NCBI GenBank assembly: GCA_016712285.1
Contig: JADJRK010000001.1
Location: 2,046,001 to 2,110,000 of the forward strand
DNA from: Planctomycetota bacterium
Lineage (GTDB): Bacteria > Planctomycetota > UBA8742 > UBA2392
Reading direction: 5' to 3'
Length of the DNA: 64,000 nt
Of this stretch, positions 37,121 to 46,166 are shown piece after piece. Below the pieces are notes generated by a model. That model did no database searches. It was not told the origin of the DNA and saw nothing but the letters and a program-made list of their open reading frames with translations. The position numbers and the translations under genes are program-made. Position 1 is the first letter of the stretch. Each line of letters starts with the position of its first letter.

Positions 37121-38584
37121 CTACTCCGGCTCGGGCAGGGCTCCCAGAGCATCCCCCACGCGCAAAGTCCGTATGTTGTTGGGCGGCAACTGCTCGCCCC
37201 ACGGGTAGCGGCTGATCACCACGATTCGGTCGCTGGTGTGCACCAACCCCTGGTCAAGAATCGCCCGGGCAAGCTGCCGCAGTTCGGACTCCATGTCCGG
37301 CATGTCCGGCGCCTCGTCATCAAGCCGCGTGCGCACGGGCAACACGCCCCACAGCAGCGCGTGGCGCCGCAGCACGGCCGGGTCATGGTGCACGACCAGG
37401 ATCGGGCAGCCGCCGCGAATCTTGGAGAGATAGCGCGCCGTCACGCCCGACTCGCTGCGCACCACCATGAATTTGGCGCCAAGGGGCTCGGCGATCATGG
37501 CCGCCCCCATGACCATCGCCTTGCGCAGGGCATCACCGCTGCGTTCGCTGAGGAACTTGTCCGCGTCTTCTTTTGGCGCAAGCACGCGCTCAACGTCGCG
37601 GGCGACGCGCGCCATGGTGCGCACGGCGTGCACCGGGTACTTTCCGGCTGCGGTCTCAGCGCTGAGCATCAGCGCATCGCAACCGTCTTCGATGGCGTTG
37701 GCGATGTCGCTGACCTCGGCGCGGGTGGGCGTCGGATTCTCGATCATGCTCTCGAGCACTTGCGTGGCGACTATCACGGGCTTGAGGGCGTCGCTGCACG
37801 CGGCGACGATGCGCTTCTGGTGCAGCGGCACGCTTTCGACAGGCAGCTCGATGCCCAGGTCGCCGCGCGCAACCATGATCGCGTCGCTGGCTTCAATGAT
37901 CGCGTCGAGGCTATCCAGCGCCTGCGGCTTCTCGACCTTGGCCACGATCACGGCCTTGCTGCCCAGCGCCGTCAGCCTTGCCCGCAAATCGTTCACGTCG
38001 TCGGCGCTGCGCACGAACGACAGTGCAAAGATGTCGGCGCCCAGCTTCACGCCGAATTCAAGATCGACAATGTCCTTGGGCGTCAGAGCGGGCGAGCTGA
38101 TCTGTGTGCCCGGCAGGTTGATGCCCTTGCGGCTTGTGACCATGCCGCCGACTTCGCACATGCAGGTGACGCGGTCTGGGGTCTTGCGCGTGACACTCAG
38201 GCGAATCGCGCCGTCATTGATGTAGACGGGCTCGCCGACATCCAGGTCATCGACCAGCCGCTCATAGGTGCATGTAAGTTCCTGCCGCGTGCACGGCGCT
38301 TCGCCGCGCACGAAGTCAATCATATCCGAGGTCTTCAATTCGAAGCCACCGCCTGCCACCTCGCGCAGCCGAATCTTGGGCCCGCTGAGATCAAACATGA
38401 TGGCAATTTCACGGCGCCGCGCCTCAGCAACGGCGCGCACGGTCTGAAACGTGGCAAGGTGCACTTCGTGGTCGCCGTGGCTCATGTTCAGGCGCGCCAC
38501 GGACATGCCCGAGTCGATCAACTCCGCCACGACGGCCGGGTCACGCGAGGCGGGGCCAAGCGTGCACACAATGCGCGTGCGCAT
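37121..38584 (-). CDS. pyk: Pyruvate kinase
   Basis: 487 aa. It makes pyruvate and ATP from phosphoenolpyruvate and ADP. The start was chosen where AAAGG lies 7 nt upstream and the family N-terminus RTRIVCTLGPAS begins; an ATG 39 nt upstream is the alternative. Conserved parts: LNMSHGDHEVH, the active-site loop around AIMVARGDLGIELPVE, MLSAETAAGKYP and a C-terminal allosteric domain with SGVTARYLSKIRGG. No extra C-terminal domain is present. It is single in this window and divergent from the tandem GPFKKSS-module genes. Confidence 0.96.
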   Translation of the reverse strand: MRTRIVCTLGPASRDPAVVAELIDSGMSVARLNMSHGDHEVHLATFQTVRAVAEARRREIAIMFDLSGPKIRLREVAGGGFELKTSDMIDFVRGEAPCTRQELTCTYERLVDDLDVGEPVYINDGAIRLSVTRKTPDRVTCMCEVGGMVTSRKGINLPGTQISSPALTPKDIVDLEFGVKLGADIFALSFVRSADDVNDLRARLTALGSKAVIVAKVEKPQALDSLDAIIEASDAIMVARGDLGIELPVESVPLHQKRIVAACSDALKPVIVATQVLESMIENPTPTRAEVSDIANAIEDGCDALMLSAETAAGKYPVHAVRTMARVARDVERVLAPKEDADKFLSERSGDALRKAMVMGAAMIAEPLGAKFMVVRSESGVTARYLSKIRGGCPILVVHHDPAVLRRHALLWGVLPVRTRLDDEAPDMPDMESELRQLARAILDQGLVHTSDRIVVISRYPWGEQLPPNNIRTLRVGDALGALPEPE

Positions 38585-38810
38585 CGGCTGGCCTTTGGTG
38601 GTACGAACGGTGTAGGCGGGCATGTCGCGAGTGTAGTGAGCCGACGCAGATTTCACAGGCCGGCCGGGCTTGCCCAACGTCGGCGCACTTTCCGCAAACA
38701 CTTTTGGCACCTTTTCCGATCTGCGAGCAAACGCGCGACAACTCCCTCGCGAATACGCCCAACAGCCACGCCGCGCGTTACACTGTGCTTGCGTAGACGA
38801 AAGGACCCCA

Positions 38811-39266
38811 ATGACCGGCTACAAGGTACTCACCAAGCAGGGCCTGAAAGGCCCCTTCAAGAAATCCTCCATCTACAAGGCCGTCACCAGCGCCATGTTG
38901 CCGTTGCAGGCCCGGCTGCTTGAGATTGACTCGGGCCGCTACATCTCGGCCGCGGAACTGGTCGGCGAGCGGGTCGAGCCCAGGGCCAAACCCGAGCCGG
39001 TGCACAAGGTCGATGACGACACGCACCCCCACGGCCCGAGCGAAACCACCAAGGCCGAACCGCTGAAGTTCGCCGACGAAGTGCCCGAGCCGGAACCGGC
39101 GCGTCCGCAGGCTGGCGAGGCGTTGCCCAGGATCATCTTTGCCGGCAAGGTGCCGCTGAAGCGGGCAATCCGCCTGCCGAAGGCTCTCAAGGCAAAGCCC
39201 AAACTGCCCGTCCCGGAGCAGGCACCCGTGGGCGAAGACAGCGATGAGCTGATCCTCACGACTTGA
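38811..39266 (+). CDS. Small protein with GPFKKSS module (copy 1)
   Basis: 151 aa, no signal peptide. Residues 1-52 form a module (YKVLTKQGLKGPFKKSSIYK, then GRYISAAELVGE) shared at about 70 percent identity with the next gene. The tail is Pro/Lys/Glu-rich and ends DSDELILTT. The GPF...AxxARL...GRY.SAAEL layout recalls GYF_2-type small domains, but this is inference from pattern only. AAAGGA precedes the ATG. I do not recognise a named family; the acidic C-terminal strand shared with the neighbour may be a docking tail. Confidence 0.75.
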   Translation: MTGYKVLTKQGLKGPFKKSSIYKAVTSAMLPLQARLLEIDSGRYISAAELVGERVEPRAKPEPVHKVDDDTHPHGPSETTKAEPLKFADEVPEPEPARPQAGEALPRIIFAGKVPLKRAIRLPKALKAKPKLPVPEQAPVGEDSDELILTT

Positions 39267-39363
39267 GATTGCGCGTGGGTTCAGCGGTTGTGCCTGCACT
39301 AGCCCCGAGGCTGCGAGCAATTAACATCAGGATGATAGTATGCCGGCATCGGGGAGTGACTGG

Positions 39364-39651
39364 ATGATAGGTTTCAAAGTTCTGACCAAGCACGGACTGA
39401 AGGGCCCTTTCAAGAAGAGCTCAGTCCTGAAGGCAATCACCGGGGCCATGATCCCGTTGAAGGCCCGGCTGTTGGACCTTGAAACCGGCCGCTACCTTTC
39501 GGCGGCAGAGCTGGTCGGCGAGCAGTCTGACCCGCCGTCGACACCGTTTGCCCAGGCCCAGGACAAGGTTGACCAGGCGGACATCACCAGCATCACCGAC
39601 TACATCGTTCCATCCGACGATTCCGGCGAACTCAAACTGACCGACGACTGA
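39364..39651 (+). CDS. Small protein with GPFKKSS module (copy 2)
   Basis: 95 aa. It repeats the same module (FKVLTKHGLKGPFKKSSVLK, GRYLSAAELVGE) with a shorter tail that ends SGELKLTDD, similar to the end of copy 1. Start chosen at the ATG after GGGGAGTGACTGG; an ATG 24 nt upstream is possible. The stop abuts the stop of the convergent TssM-like gene with no intervening base. The tandem arrangement indicates duplication of the module, with diverged tails. Confidence 0.75.
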   Translation: MIGFKVLTKHGLKGPFKKSSVLKAITGAMIPLKARLLDLETGRYLSAAELVGEQSDPPSTPFAQAQDKVDQADITSITDYIVPSDDSGELKLTDD

Positions 39652-40896
39652 TCAGGGCGCGAAGCGCGCGAATATCGCCTGCTCAAACGGGTTGGCGTCT
39701 TTGTTGGCAAGTATCTGCACAACAAGCGGCTCGGGCGCGTCCTTGGGTTTGCGTATGGGGGGGCGGCGCTTGCTGACCGACTCATTGTCGAAGTGCCAGA
39801 CCAGCAGGCCGTCCTGCGACTGCACGAGTTCAAGCCGCCACAAAATCCGCAGCATCCCCCACGGGCTGTCACTCTCTTTCACCTGGATGCTGGGGTCGCG
39901 CGCCGGGCTTTCCGTCACCAGCATGATCTGCGCCTGCTCGCGCAACGACGGCCGCCAGGTCACCGGTGTGAAAGTCTCGCCGCCGCTGCGCACCACCTGC
40001 GTGCCGAGTTCCAGCACCAGGTCGCGGTAGCGCGTGTTGCTTACCAGCCGCATGGAAAACTTCACCTGCATGCCGGCGCCGTCGTCGAACAACGCGTCGC
40101 GCAGCCCTGCAGCCGAATCCACCGTGCGCGTGAATTCCGTCGGCACCGGCACCGCGATGCGGCCGCCGATTTCGATTTCTGCCAGGCGCCTGACGTCGGC
40201 TGCAATCGCCCACAGCACGCCCGACTTCGGGTTCAGGATTCGCTCGACTTCTTCGACCGGCGCGTCTGCTTCCGCTGTTGGGTCAAAGGGAAAGCTGGCG
40301 GCAACGTGCTCGCGCCATGGTTTTCGCACCTCCATGTCAAAGCGCCGCAGCAGCGCGTCGCCCTCGCCTCGCAACGACCCGATGTACAGGCCTTCGGCGG
40401 CTTCATACAGCGTCAGGGCCTCTTCCATGTTGCCGTTGCTTCGTGTCAGCTCGGCATCGGCGAAGACCTTGTCGGCCCTGTCATTTGCCGGCAGCGCGCG
40501 AGTCTGCCGGTACTTCTCCCACGCCTCGCGGGCCTGCTGGCAGGCAGCGATTCTGTCGTCCGTGGTGCGGTCCGCGATGCGGCTGTCGAGCAGGTCACCG
40601 GCGGCGAAGGTGACAATCGTGTACACGCCAAGTGCCAGCGCGATGACCAGCAGGATCCACCAGCCCTTGAACAGTCTGCGCGGAGCCTCGGCAGCAACGG
40701 TCGGCATTGAGGCTGACGGGCGTTCATCCAGCGCGGCCACTCGGGCCTGCTCAAGCAAATTGAGTGCGGCATCGAGCTGCACGCCCTGCAAGTCGCGTTG
40801 CAACTCAGCGCGTTTGCGACCCACCTTCTCTTCGATGTGCTCGCGCGTCGCACCGACGTATAGGCCAAGATGGATGTGTGCCTGCTCGCGGTCCAT
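39652..40896 (-). CDS. Membrane protein with TssM/IcmF C-terminal-like domain
   Basis: 414 aa. A cytoplasmic N-terminus of about 75 residues (YVGATREHIEEKVGRKRAEL) precedes one transmembrane helix (about 82-102). The periplasmic part resembles the C-terminal half of the type VI secretion protein TssM: ASFPFDPTAEADAPVEEVERILNP (the PFDP motif), SGVLWA, ALFDDGAGMQVKFSMRL, FTPVTWRP and SPWGMLRILWRL. No other T6SS gene is in the window. It could be an exapted domain or the trace of an envelope complex. It lies 50 bp downstream of the GH18/LysM gene on the same strand, so the two may be co-transcribed. The start lacks a strong Shine-Dalgarno. Confidence 0.65.
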   Translation of the reverse strand: MDREQAHIHLGLYVGATREHIEEKVGRKRAELQRDLQGVQLDAALNLLEQARVAALDERPSASMPTVAAEAPRRLFKGWWILLVIALALGVYTIVTFAAGDLLDSRIADRTTDDRIAACQQAREAWEKYRQTRALPANDRADKVFADAELTRSNGNMEEALTLYEAAEGLYIGSLRGEGDALLRRFDMEVRKPWREHVAASFPFDPTAEADAPVEEVERILNPKSGVLWAIAADVRRLAEIEIGGRIAVPVPTEFTRTVDSAAGLRDALFDDGAGMQVKFSMRLVSNTRYRDLVLELGTQVVRSGGETFTPVTWRPSLREQAQIMLVTESPARDPSIQVKESDSPWGMLRILWRLELVQSQDGLLVWHFDNESVSKRRPPIRKPKDAPEPLVVQILANKDANPFEQAIFARFAP

Positions 40897-40946
40897 CGGC
40901 ACAGGGTAGCGCGCCAAGCCGTGATGGGAATTGCCGGCCTGCCCGG

Positions 40947-42266
40947 CTACTTCGGGATGTAGACATCTTTGCCGGTTGTGCCGTTTGTGATGTGCTCGTT
41001 GAACCGGAACATTGCTCCGCGACTCACGCCGTGGGCCTGCCCATACTGTTCGAGCGTTCGGCCGTCGCCCGTGACCACCGTGCATACGCGCCGCTTGAAG
41101 GGCACCAGCCACTCGTCCCAGCCCGCGAGCTCACGGTACTCGACAGCCTCTGGCACGCTGGCGCCGCGCTTGCTCGCGTTTGCGACATCGCCGAGCCGGC
41201 CGCAGCCAAGGTGCCAGTAGCTGACCGCGGGCACGCCGTACTCCAGCGCAGTTTCGACGCGGCGGGTGGTCGCGCGAAACGACGGCAGCGCAACCCACTG
41301 GCCGTGGTAGCGGCATGCAAGTTCCGCCTCGCTGCTCATCCAGGCTGCTTCAAACGCCGGATGCTGCGCCAGCCGCGCCGAGTCGGCCAGTGTGACTGAC
41401 TTCGCCTTCGGGATCGTGGTGTCGTCGGGCCGCGGCCAGTCATAGCCGTACAGCGGCAGGCACATCGTCAGCTTGTGCGCCTGTCGCGACCATTGCTCCA
41501 GGATGCGCGTGTAGGCGTCGATCGGGCACAGCGCGCCGGGCAGGCTGCTGCTCCAGTGATAGTCGTACATCATGAAGCGCACCGTGTAGACCTGCTCGGC
41601 GCGCAGCAGCCGGCTGATGGCGTCGATCTGTTCGGGGCGCAGTGCGCTGTCTACCGGCTGCAACGTGAAGGACAGCCGCGTGCCGTAGCCGAGGCGCGAC
41701 GCCAGCAGCTCGGCCAACTCAGGCAGCGCGTTGGCCTGTGCTGTCGTCAGCGTTTCGTAATCAAGGTCCAGGTGCTGGCAGGCGCTGGCCTGAAAGGCCG
41801 CGATCAGGCTGTCGGCATGCGCCTTGAGGCGCCCGCGGCCCAACGCACCCTCAAGCGACTTGCCGTGGTTGGTGACGGTCAGCCACGTGCGCACCGCCTT
41901 CAGCACGGCGGTGTTGCGGCCCTTTTCCAGGCCGGCGGTGTCCTCAAGGCTGACCACGCCCTGCTCATCGACTGTGCCGTGGAAGAACAACAGGTCTGTG
42001 AAGCCCGCTGCGGCTGCCTCTGTGGCGACTTTGCTTTCGTCCGTCCATGACGGAACCCAGCCCTCAAGGCGATCGAGCGCGGCGAGCGGTGTGGGCTTGA
42101 AGCGCTCGGGCAGAGGCTCTGGTCGCGGCTCGCGCGAATACAGCACACAGCCGACGACAAGCGCCGCCAGCAGGCACACGCCAAATAGCGCGGCAGCCGC
42201 GTGCGCAGCGCGGCCGTGAAGGCGAATTTCCAATTTTCGTTTGCCGGCGCGGCGTTTGCGGGCCAT
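40947..42266 (-). CDS. Membrane-anchored GH18-like glycosidase with C-terminal LysM
   Basis: 439 aa. A basic N-terminus and transmembrane helix (21-42) anchor it facing outward. The barrel has the GH18 acid motif D167-L-D169-Y-E171, E171 being the presumed proton donor, then RFMMYDYHWSSS and LPLYGYDW strands, as in YaaH/YdhD-type peptidoglycan or chitin hydrolases. The last 45 residues (TLEQYGQAHGVSRGAMFRFNEH, ending DVYIPK) fit a LysM domain. It probably cleaves cell-wall or chitin-like glycans. Co-oriented with the TssM-like gene downstream. Confidence 0.8.
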   Translation of the reverse strand: MARKRRAGKRKLEIRLHGRAAHAAAALFGVCLLAALVVGCVLYSREPRPEPLPERFKPTPLAALDRLEGWVPSWTDESKVATEAAAAGFTDLLFFHGTVDEQGVVSLEDTAGLEKGRNTAVLKAVRTWLTVTNHGKSLEGALGRGRLKAHADSLIAAFQASACQHLDLDYETLTTAQANALPELAELLASRLGYGTRLSFTLQPVDSALRPEQIDAISRLLRAEQVYTVRFMMYDYHWSSSLPGALCPIDAYTRILEQWSRQAHKLTMCLPLYGYDWPRPDDTTIPKAKSVTLADSARLAQHPAFEAAWMSSEAELACRYHGQWVALPSFRATTRRVETALEYGVPAVSYWHLGCGRLGDVANASKRGASVPEAVEYRELAGWDEWLVPFKRRVCTVVTGDGRTLEQYGQAHGVSRGAMFRFNEHITNGTTGKDVYIPK

Positions 42267-42377
42267 CGCTCCCCCGGCATCTATCGGCGCGCTGGGGCAA
42301 GGGCATGCAGCAATTCAGAGGCGATGGTTGTTGTGGTGTCGGTTCGGCGTAGGATGACCCGACCCAGGAGGCGCGCC

Positions 42378-42689
42378 ATGAATGCCCGAAACTTACTGAT
42401 GTTGCTGCTGCCCGTGTTCGGGATCATCGCGGCGTGCGCTTCTTCAAAGAACTACGACCCTGAGTTCAACGCCGCACCCCAGGACGTGCAATCCGATTGG
42501 CCGCTTGCACGCGAACGTTGCAGCCAGTGCCACTCGCTCGACCGTGTGTTCGAGTACGTCGACGCCAGCACAAGCCGCGACGAGATCGAAATGATCGTGG
42601 AAGACATGGCCGGCCGCAAGAAATCGGAAATCCAGGACGACGAGATCCCGCGCATCGTCGAAGTTCTCGACTGGCGCCGCCAGAAATAG
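42378..42689 (+). CDS. Small cytochrome c-like lipoprotein
   Basis: 103 aa with AGGAGG before the ATG. The lipobox IAAC gives lipidated C20. One heme motif, C48-S-Q-C51-H52, is followed by a helical stretch with M in IVEDMAGRK that may be the sixth ligand. It is similar in layout to the quinohemoprotein/photosystem-type small cytochromes where CxxCH is followed by a short helical domain. Isolated from oxidase genes; the partner is unknown. The stop lies two bases from the convergent secreted protein gene. Confidence 0.85.
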   Translation: MNARNLLMLLLPVFGIIAACASSKNYDPEFNAAPQDVQSDWPLARERCSQCHSLDRVFEYVDASTSRDEIEMIVEDMAGRKKSEIQDDEIPRIVEVLDWRRQK

Positions 42690-42691
42690 GT

Positions 42692-44764
42692 TTAGCCGAC
42701 CACGCGGCGCCGCCTGCGCCATAGCACAAGCAGCATAGCCGCCAGCGGTGTAGTCCAGACGCCGCCGTGCAGCGTGCTGCACCCGCCGCCACCGCCGCTG
42801 CCCTTGCCGCCACTACCGCCGCCACCACCGGCGTTGCCAATCGTGAGCGTCGCAACCGCGCTGGTTGTGTTGCCGAACGCATTGCTCACTACGCAGCGAT
42901 ACTGGGCACCGTTGTCGGCAAGCGACAGCGTGGGCGTCGTGTAGCTGCTTGAGTTCGCGCCGCCAATGTCCACACCCCCCTGCTGCCACTGGTAACTCAA
43001 AGTGCCGCTGCCTGTCGCGCTGACCGTAAACGTTGCGGTTGCACCGTCGGCTGCGGTCTGGTCAGTCGGGTCGGCAGTAATCGTCGGCGCCTGGCCCGAG
43101 ACCGTGATGTCAATCAGCGCGCCGGTCGCCAGGTTGTAGTAGCTGCCGCTGGCAGTCTGCTGCAACGCCAGCGCGCGAATCATGTACCAAACGGCTCCTG
43201 CCGGGGGCGACGTGTCATCGTAGCTGGTGCCGGCCACAGAGGCCGTGGTCAGGCGGGTGTACGGGCCGCCCAGCGCCGTCGCGCGATACACGTGGTAACC
43301 CGTCACCGTGTCGGCGCTGGCGGTCCACGAAAGCTGCACGGTGTTGCCGGCTTGCGCTACGGCGGGCACGGTCGCCGGCGCCACATAGTGCAGGCGCAGC
43401 GTGGGGTCGCCCATCAGGTTCACGTGAACGCCGCCGCTGGACGACGTGTTCAGCGCGGGGCGATTCTGGGTGTACAGCAGACTTTCGCCAATCGGCTCAC
43501 CCAGCGCCATGCTGTGGAAGTACCAGTGCGGCCGTCCCGACCAGGCGCAGGTCAAGCCGCGGCCGCTGGCCAGCGGGGCGCGCATGAATGCGTTGCTGTA
43601 ATCCCAGTCGCCGTGGTAACTGCCGAACAGGCACGTGAACGGCACCTGGATCGCTGTTGCGGCAAAGTTGCTCGTGTTGCCAATACCGCCGGCGCTTGTG
43701 TACGTGCCGCCGCCGCAACCATAGGCCCACAGGTAACTGCCGGCACCGGTGCTGGTGATGAAGTCGGCGGCTGTGACGTTGGCGGGCCCCACCATCGGTG
43801 CAAAGCTGCGCCAGCCGCTTGCAGCAAATGCCTCGGGATAGCTGGCTGCGGAAAAGTTGTCGTCCACCAAGGCGCGGTCCTGCGGGCGCCACTGGGCGGT
43901 GCGGAACTCGTGGTCCTTGTTCAGGTAATTGCGCAGCAATTCCTGTTCGCTGGTGGCAAACGCGGGCATCTCGGAAAGATCCACCCGGCCGACCATCAAC
44001 TCCGATGCGCTGGGCACAATGCTCTGGTCGTAGTTGCCATCGCCGGGGATGTTGTGGTTGCGCGGGTTGGCGCTGCTGGTGTTGTTCACGCTGCTGTCGG
44101 TCCAGGCACCGTTGACGTCGCCATAGAACGAGTCAGCGGGCCAGGCGCCGATGTGGTTGGTGTGTGCATCAGGGTTCATGTTGCCCGAATGCGGCACGGC
44201 AATGTTGCCGAACAGGAAGACTGCTTTCGTGGTCGAGGGTGCAGCGTTGTAGGCCGCCACGATCAGCGACTTGACGCTCACGACCGTTGCACTGGGACTG
44301 ACATCGTGGCGCACCACCTGCCAGCCGTCGCCGACCAGGTCTAGTTCAAGCCGCGTAAGCTCGGTGGCCAGCGCGGTCGTGTGCGTGTCGTCCACGATCA
44401 GGATCAGCCGCCCACGGCTTTCTTTGAATGGGGCCTGAATAGCCGCGGTGATGAACCCCCACGAAGTGTACGCGCCGCCCGTACGGCCGACCGCGTATTC
44501 ATAGATCACGCCGACCGACACGTTCGTGTCAGTCCAAGTAAGCACGTTGCCAAGGTTGACCAGCGGCGTGCCCCAGTTCGCGGAGGGCCAAGTGCGCTTG
44601 TACACCGAGTACGAAGTGCCGCTGCCGCCGGTGGTCCAGTTCAGCGTGATCTGCGGTGGGCTGACCTGCACAGCCGCCGACAGATCAACCGAGTAATCAT
44701 GCGAAGTCTGGGCCAGCAAACCGCCGGGCAATAGCACTGCAAACAGCAGCACGGCAACGCGCAT
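42692..44764 (-). CDS. Large secreted FN3/Ig protein with peptidase C25-like middle and sorting tail
   Basis: 690 aa. The signal peptide ends GLLAQ. An FN3-like domain (about 25-115) is followed by a 350-residue central region (ILIVDDTHTTALATELTRLEL, then MVGRVDLSEMP) that resembles the C25/caspase-like fold of gingipain relatives. C350 (AYGCGGG) and H384 (SYHGDWD) are candidates for a dyad but in reversed order, so catalysis is doubtful. Another FN3 domain, an Ig domain (SYQWQQGG, YRCVVSN) and a GGGGCST/hydrophobic/WRRRRRVVG tail complete it. GGAG precedes the ATG. Likely surface-anchored. Confidence 0.7.
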   Translation of the reverse strand: MRVAVLLFAVLLPGGLLAQTSHDYSVDLSAAVQVSPPQITLNWTTGGSGTSYSVYKRTWPSANWGTPLVNLGNVLTWTDTNVSVGVIYEYAVGRTGGAYTSWGFITAAIQAPFKESRGRLILIVDDTHTTALATELTRLELDLVGDGWQVVRHDVSPSATVVSVKSLIVAAYNAAPSTTKAVFLFGNIAVPHSGNMNPDAHTNHIGAWPADSFYGDVNGAWTDSSVNNTSSANPRNHNIPGDGNYDQSIVPSASELMVGRVDLSEMPAFATSEQELLRNYLNKDHEFRTAQWRPQDRALVDDNFSAASYPEAFAASGWRSFAPMVGPANVTAADFITSTGAGSYLWAYGCGGGTYTSAGGIGNTSNFAATAIQVPFTCLFGSYHGDWDYSNAFMRAPLASGRGLTCAWSGRPHWYFHSMALGEPIGESLLYTQNRPALNTSSSGGVHVNLMGDPTLRLHYVAPATVPAVAQAGNTVQLSWTASADTVTGYHVYRATALGGPYTRLTTASVAGTSYDDTSPPAGAVWYMIRALALQQTASGSYYNLATGALIDITVSGQAPTITADPTDQTAADGATATFTVSATGSGTLSYQWQQGGVDIGGANSSSYTTPTLSLADNGAQYRCVVSNAFGNTTSAVATLTIGNAGGGGGSGGKGSGGGGGCSTLHGGVWTTPLAAMLLVLWRRRRRVVG

Positions 44765-44878
44765 GTGGGTCTCCCGGGGGTCTGCAAATGCTAGCCAACC
44801 ACCGGCCGTGGTCAAAACACCAAACAACTTCCTTCGCCGGAAGTGACAACGACCCAACCGCGAATTTCGAAATCGGGA

Positions 44879-45421
44879 TCAGACAGCCGCGCGGGTACCC
44901 GACAACTCAAGGTGCCGGGTGCGCACTTTGCTGAAAAACTCGTCGTAGCGGCCGGCAGCAAAGTCCGGAAACGTGTAGTCGCGCTTGAGCCACTCGCCGG
45001 CGCGGTAACTCATGGTGACCTCGGCGTGGATGCCGCTGCCAATGTAAACCCTGTGTGCCAAACCTTTTACGCTCGCAAGCACGAGCTTGGCACCGTTGAT
45101 GTAGCCCGGGTCAAGGTTCAACGGTCGATAGTCGCCAAAGCGCACGGCGGCTTCTTCTTCAAGCCGGTTGGTTTGCACCTTCCAGTCGGCGAGCATCTCG
45201 GGGTCTGTCACGGTCTCGAAGCTGTAGAAGCGCCGCAGCAGGTTTGGCCCCATTTCGGGCTCGTAGTGGTCGGTCAAGTCGAACGGAAAGTCCGGGCTGA
45301 CCAGGTCAACATCGCCAAGCAAGCGCTCGATCCAGAGCATGCAATCGTCCACCACCGCCGGGTCGCGGAAAATTACACCCAGAATCGGCGTAACTGGTGG
45401 TGCAGGAACGATTTTGCCCAT
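44879..45421 (-). CDS. DUF4416 family protein
   Basis: 180 aa, cytosolic. The family signatures are present throughout: PFDLTDHYEPEMGPNLLRRF, KVQTNRLEEEAA, LNLDPGYINGAKLVLAS, GIHAEVTMSY and a final DYTFPDF. Members are small bacterial proteins of unknown function found mainly in anaerobes, planctomycetes and related phyla. The start was chosen at the ATG before GKIVPAPPVTP, with only a weak GGA upstream; 74 residues of further open frame have no family similarity. A terminator separates it from the choice-of-anchor genes. Confidence 0.85.
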   Translation of the reverse strand: MGKIVPAPPVTPILGVIFRDPAVVDDCMLWIERLLGDVDLVSPDFPFDLTDHYEPEMGPNLLRRFYSFETVTDPEMLADWKVQTNRLEEEAAVRFGDYRPLNLDPGYINGAKLVLASVKGLAHRVYIGSGIHAEVTMSYRAGEWLKRDYTFPDFAAGRYDEFFSKVRTRHLELSGTRAAV

Positions 45422-45498
45422 GGAACGTCCGTTCGGCTCAACCCCCGAGTCTATCACATGATGGGGCAGTTTATGGGCGATTTGCCACTCTTGCAAAC

Positions 45499-45520
45499 GG
45501 GGCCGGCGATTGCCGGCCCC
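45499..45520 (-). terminator. Terminator of the small choice-of-anchor gene pair
   Basis: 9-bp stem GGGGCCGGC/GCCGGCCCC with a 4-nt loop, followed on the minus strand by GTTTGC, 20 bp after the gene at 45541. Confidence 0.65.
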
Positions 45521-45540
45521 CTGGGTCTTGAGTGGGCAAT

Positions 45541-46107
45541 TCAACGGCGGCGCAACAGCGGCACCAACCGGCGCGTGCCAATCAAGGCGGCTGCGAGCAC
45601 GGCGACGCAGATCAACCACGGTTTGCCGGGCGCGGTTGAGCATCCGCCATCGGAGACTGACCCGGTGGAACTCTTTTTCTGTTTCTCCACAGTGCCACTG
45701 ACCGTGAATGTGTAGGGGTCGTTGACCGGGTCGTCGCTGGCTATGGCGACGTCAAAGCTGAACGGTCCCGTGTCGGGTGTAGTAAGCGAGATCGTGAACG
45801 TCGTGTCGTTCCCCGGCGCTATGAAATAGTACGGGTTCTGGCCGACACTGACCGAACAGTTCTGGACGTTGGAAAACGTAATCAGGGTGGTGTACGGCAG
45901 CGTCAAGTTCAGGTTGCTTGTGCCGGCGTTTGTGATCGTGAAGGTTTTCATGGGCAACGTGAAGCCTTCCCCGGCGTTCTGCTGCACGCTGCCGCCGTGC
46001 GGAACGGGCGTACCATCGAACGAAAGCGCAAGCTGCGGTTGAGCAGCCAGGGCGCCCGCGGCAAGCACTGCAATCAGCAACACGGGCAACAACGTTTGGT
46101 TGAACAT
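45541..46107 (-). CDS. Small secreted choice-of-anchor D protein with sorting tail (second of pair)
   Basis: 188 aa. The signal peptide ends ALAAQ. It has a single choice-of-anchor D-like beta-sandwich with the QNCSV dipeptide motif and the DDPVNDPYTFTVSGTV strand that ends such domains, then a Ser-rich linker, DGGCSTAPG, a hydrophobic segment and a basic end (RRLVPLLRRR). AAGGAGAC precedes the ATG. It is the paralogue of the upstream gene and lies 59 bp after it on the same strand, so both are probably expressed from the promoter at 46802-46830 under the divergent HTH-TPR regulator. Confidence 0.75.
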   Translation of the reverse strand: MFNQTLLPVLLIAVLAAGALAAQPQLALSFDGTPVPHGGSVQQNAGEGFTLPMKTFTITNAGTSNLNLTLPYTTLITFSNVQNCSVSVGQNPYYFIAPGNDTTFTISLTTPDTGPFSFDVAIASDDPVNDPYTFTVSGTVEKQKKSSTGSVSDGGCSTAPGKPWLICVAVLAAALIGTRRLVPLLRRR

Positions 46108-46166
46108 GGTGTCTCCTTGGGTCGAAAGCGTTGGCCCCGCTTGGACGAGGGAGTGCCACGAAGGTG

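Noticed and set aside
36413..38923. Plus-strand open frame of 836 codons across the DUF1549 and pyruvate kinase genes
   Set aside because: It spans two recognised minus-strand genes and their gap, with low-complexity His/Ala/Arg content and no recognisable motif.
39652..42266. Type VI secretion locus
   Set aside because: Only the TssM-like C-terminus is found; no sheath, ClpV, Hcp or baseplate genes are present in the window.
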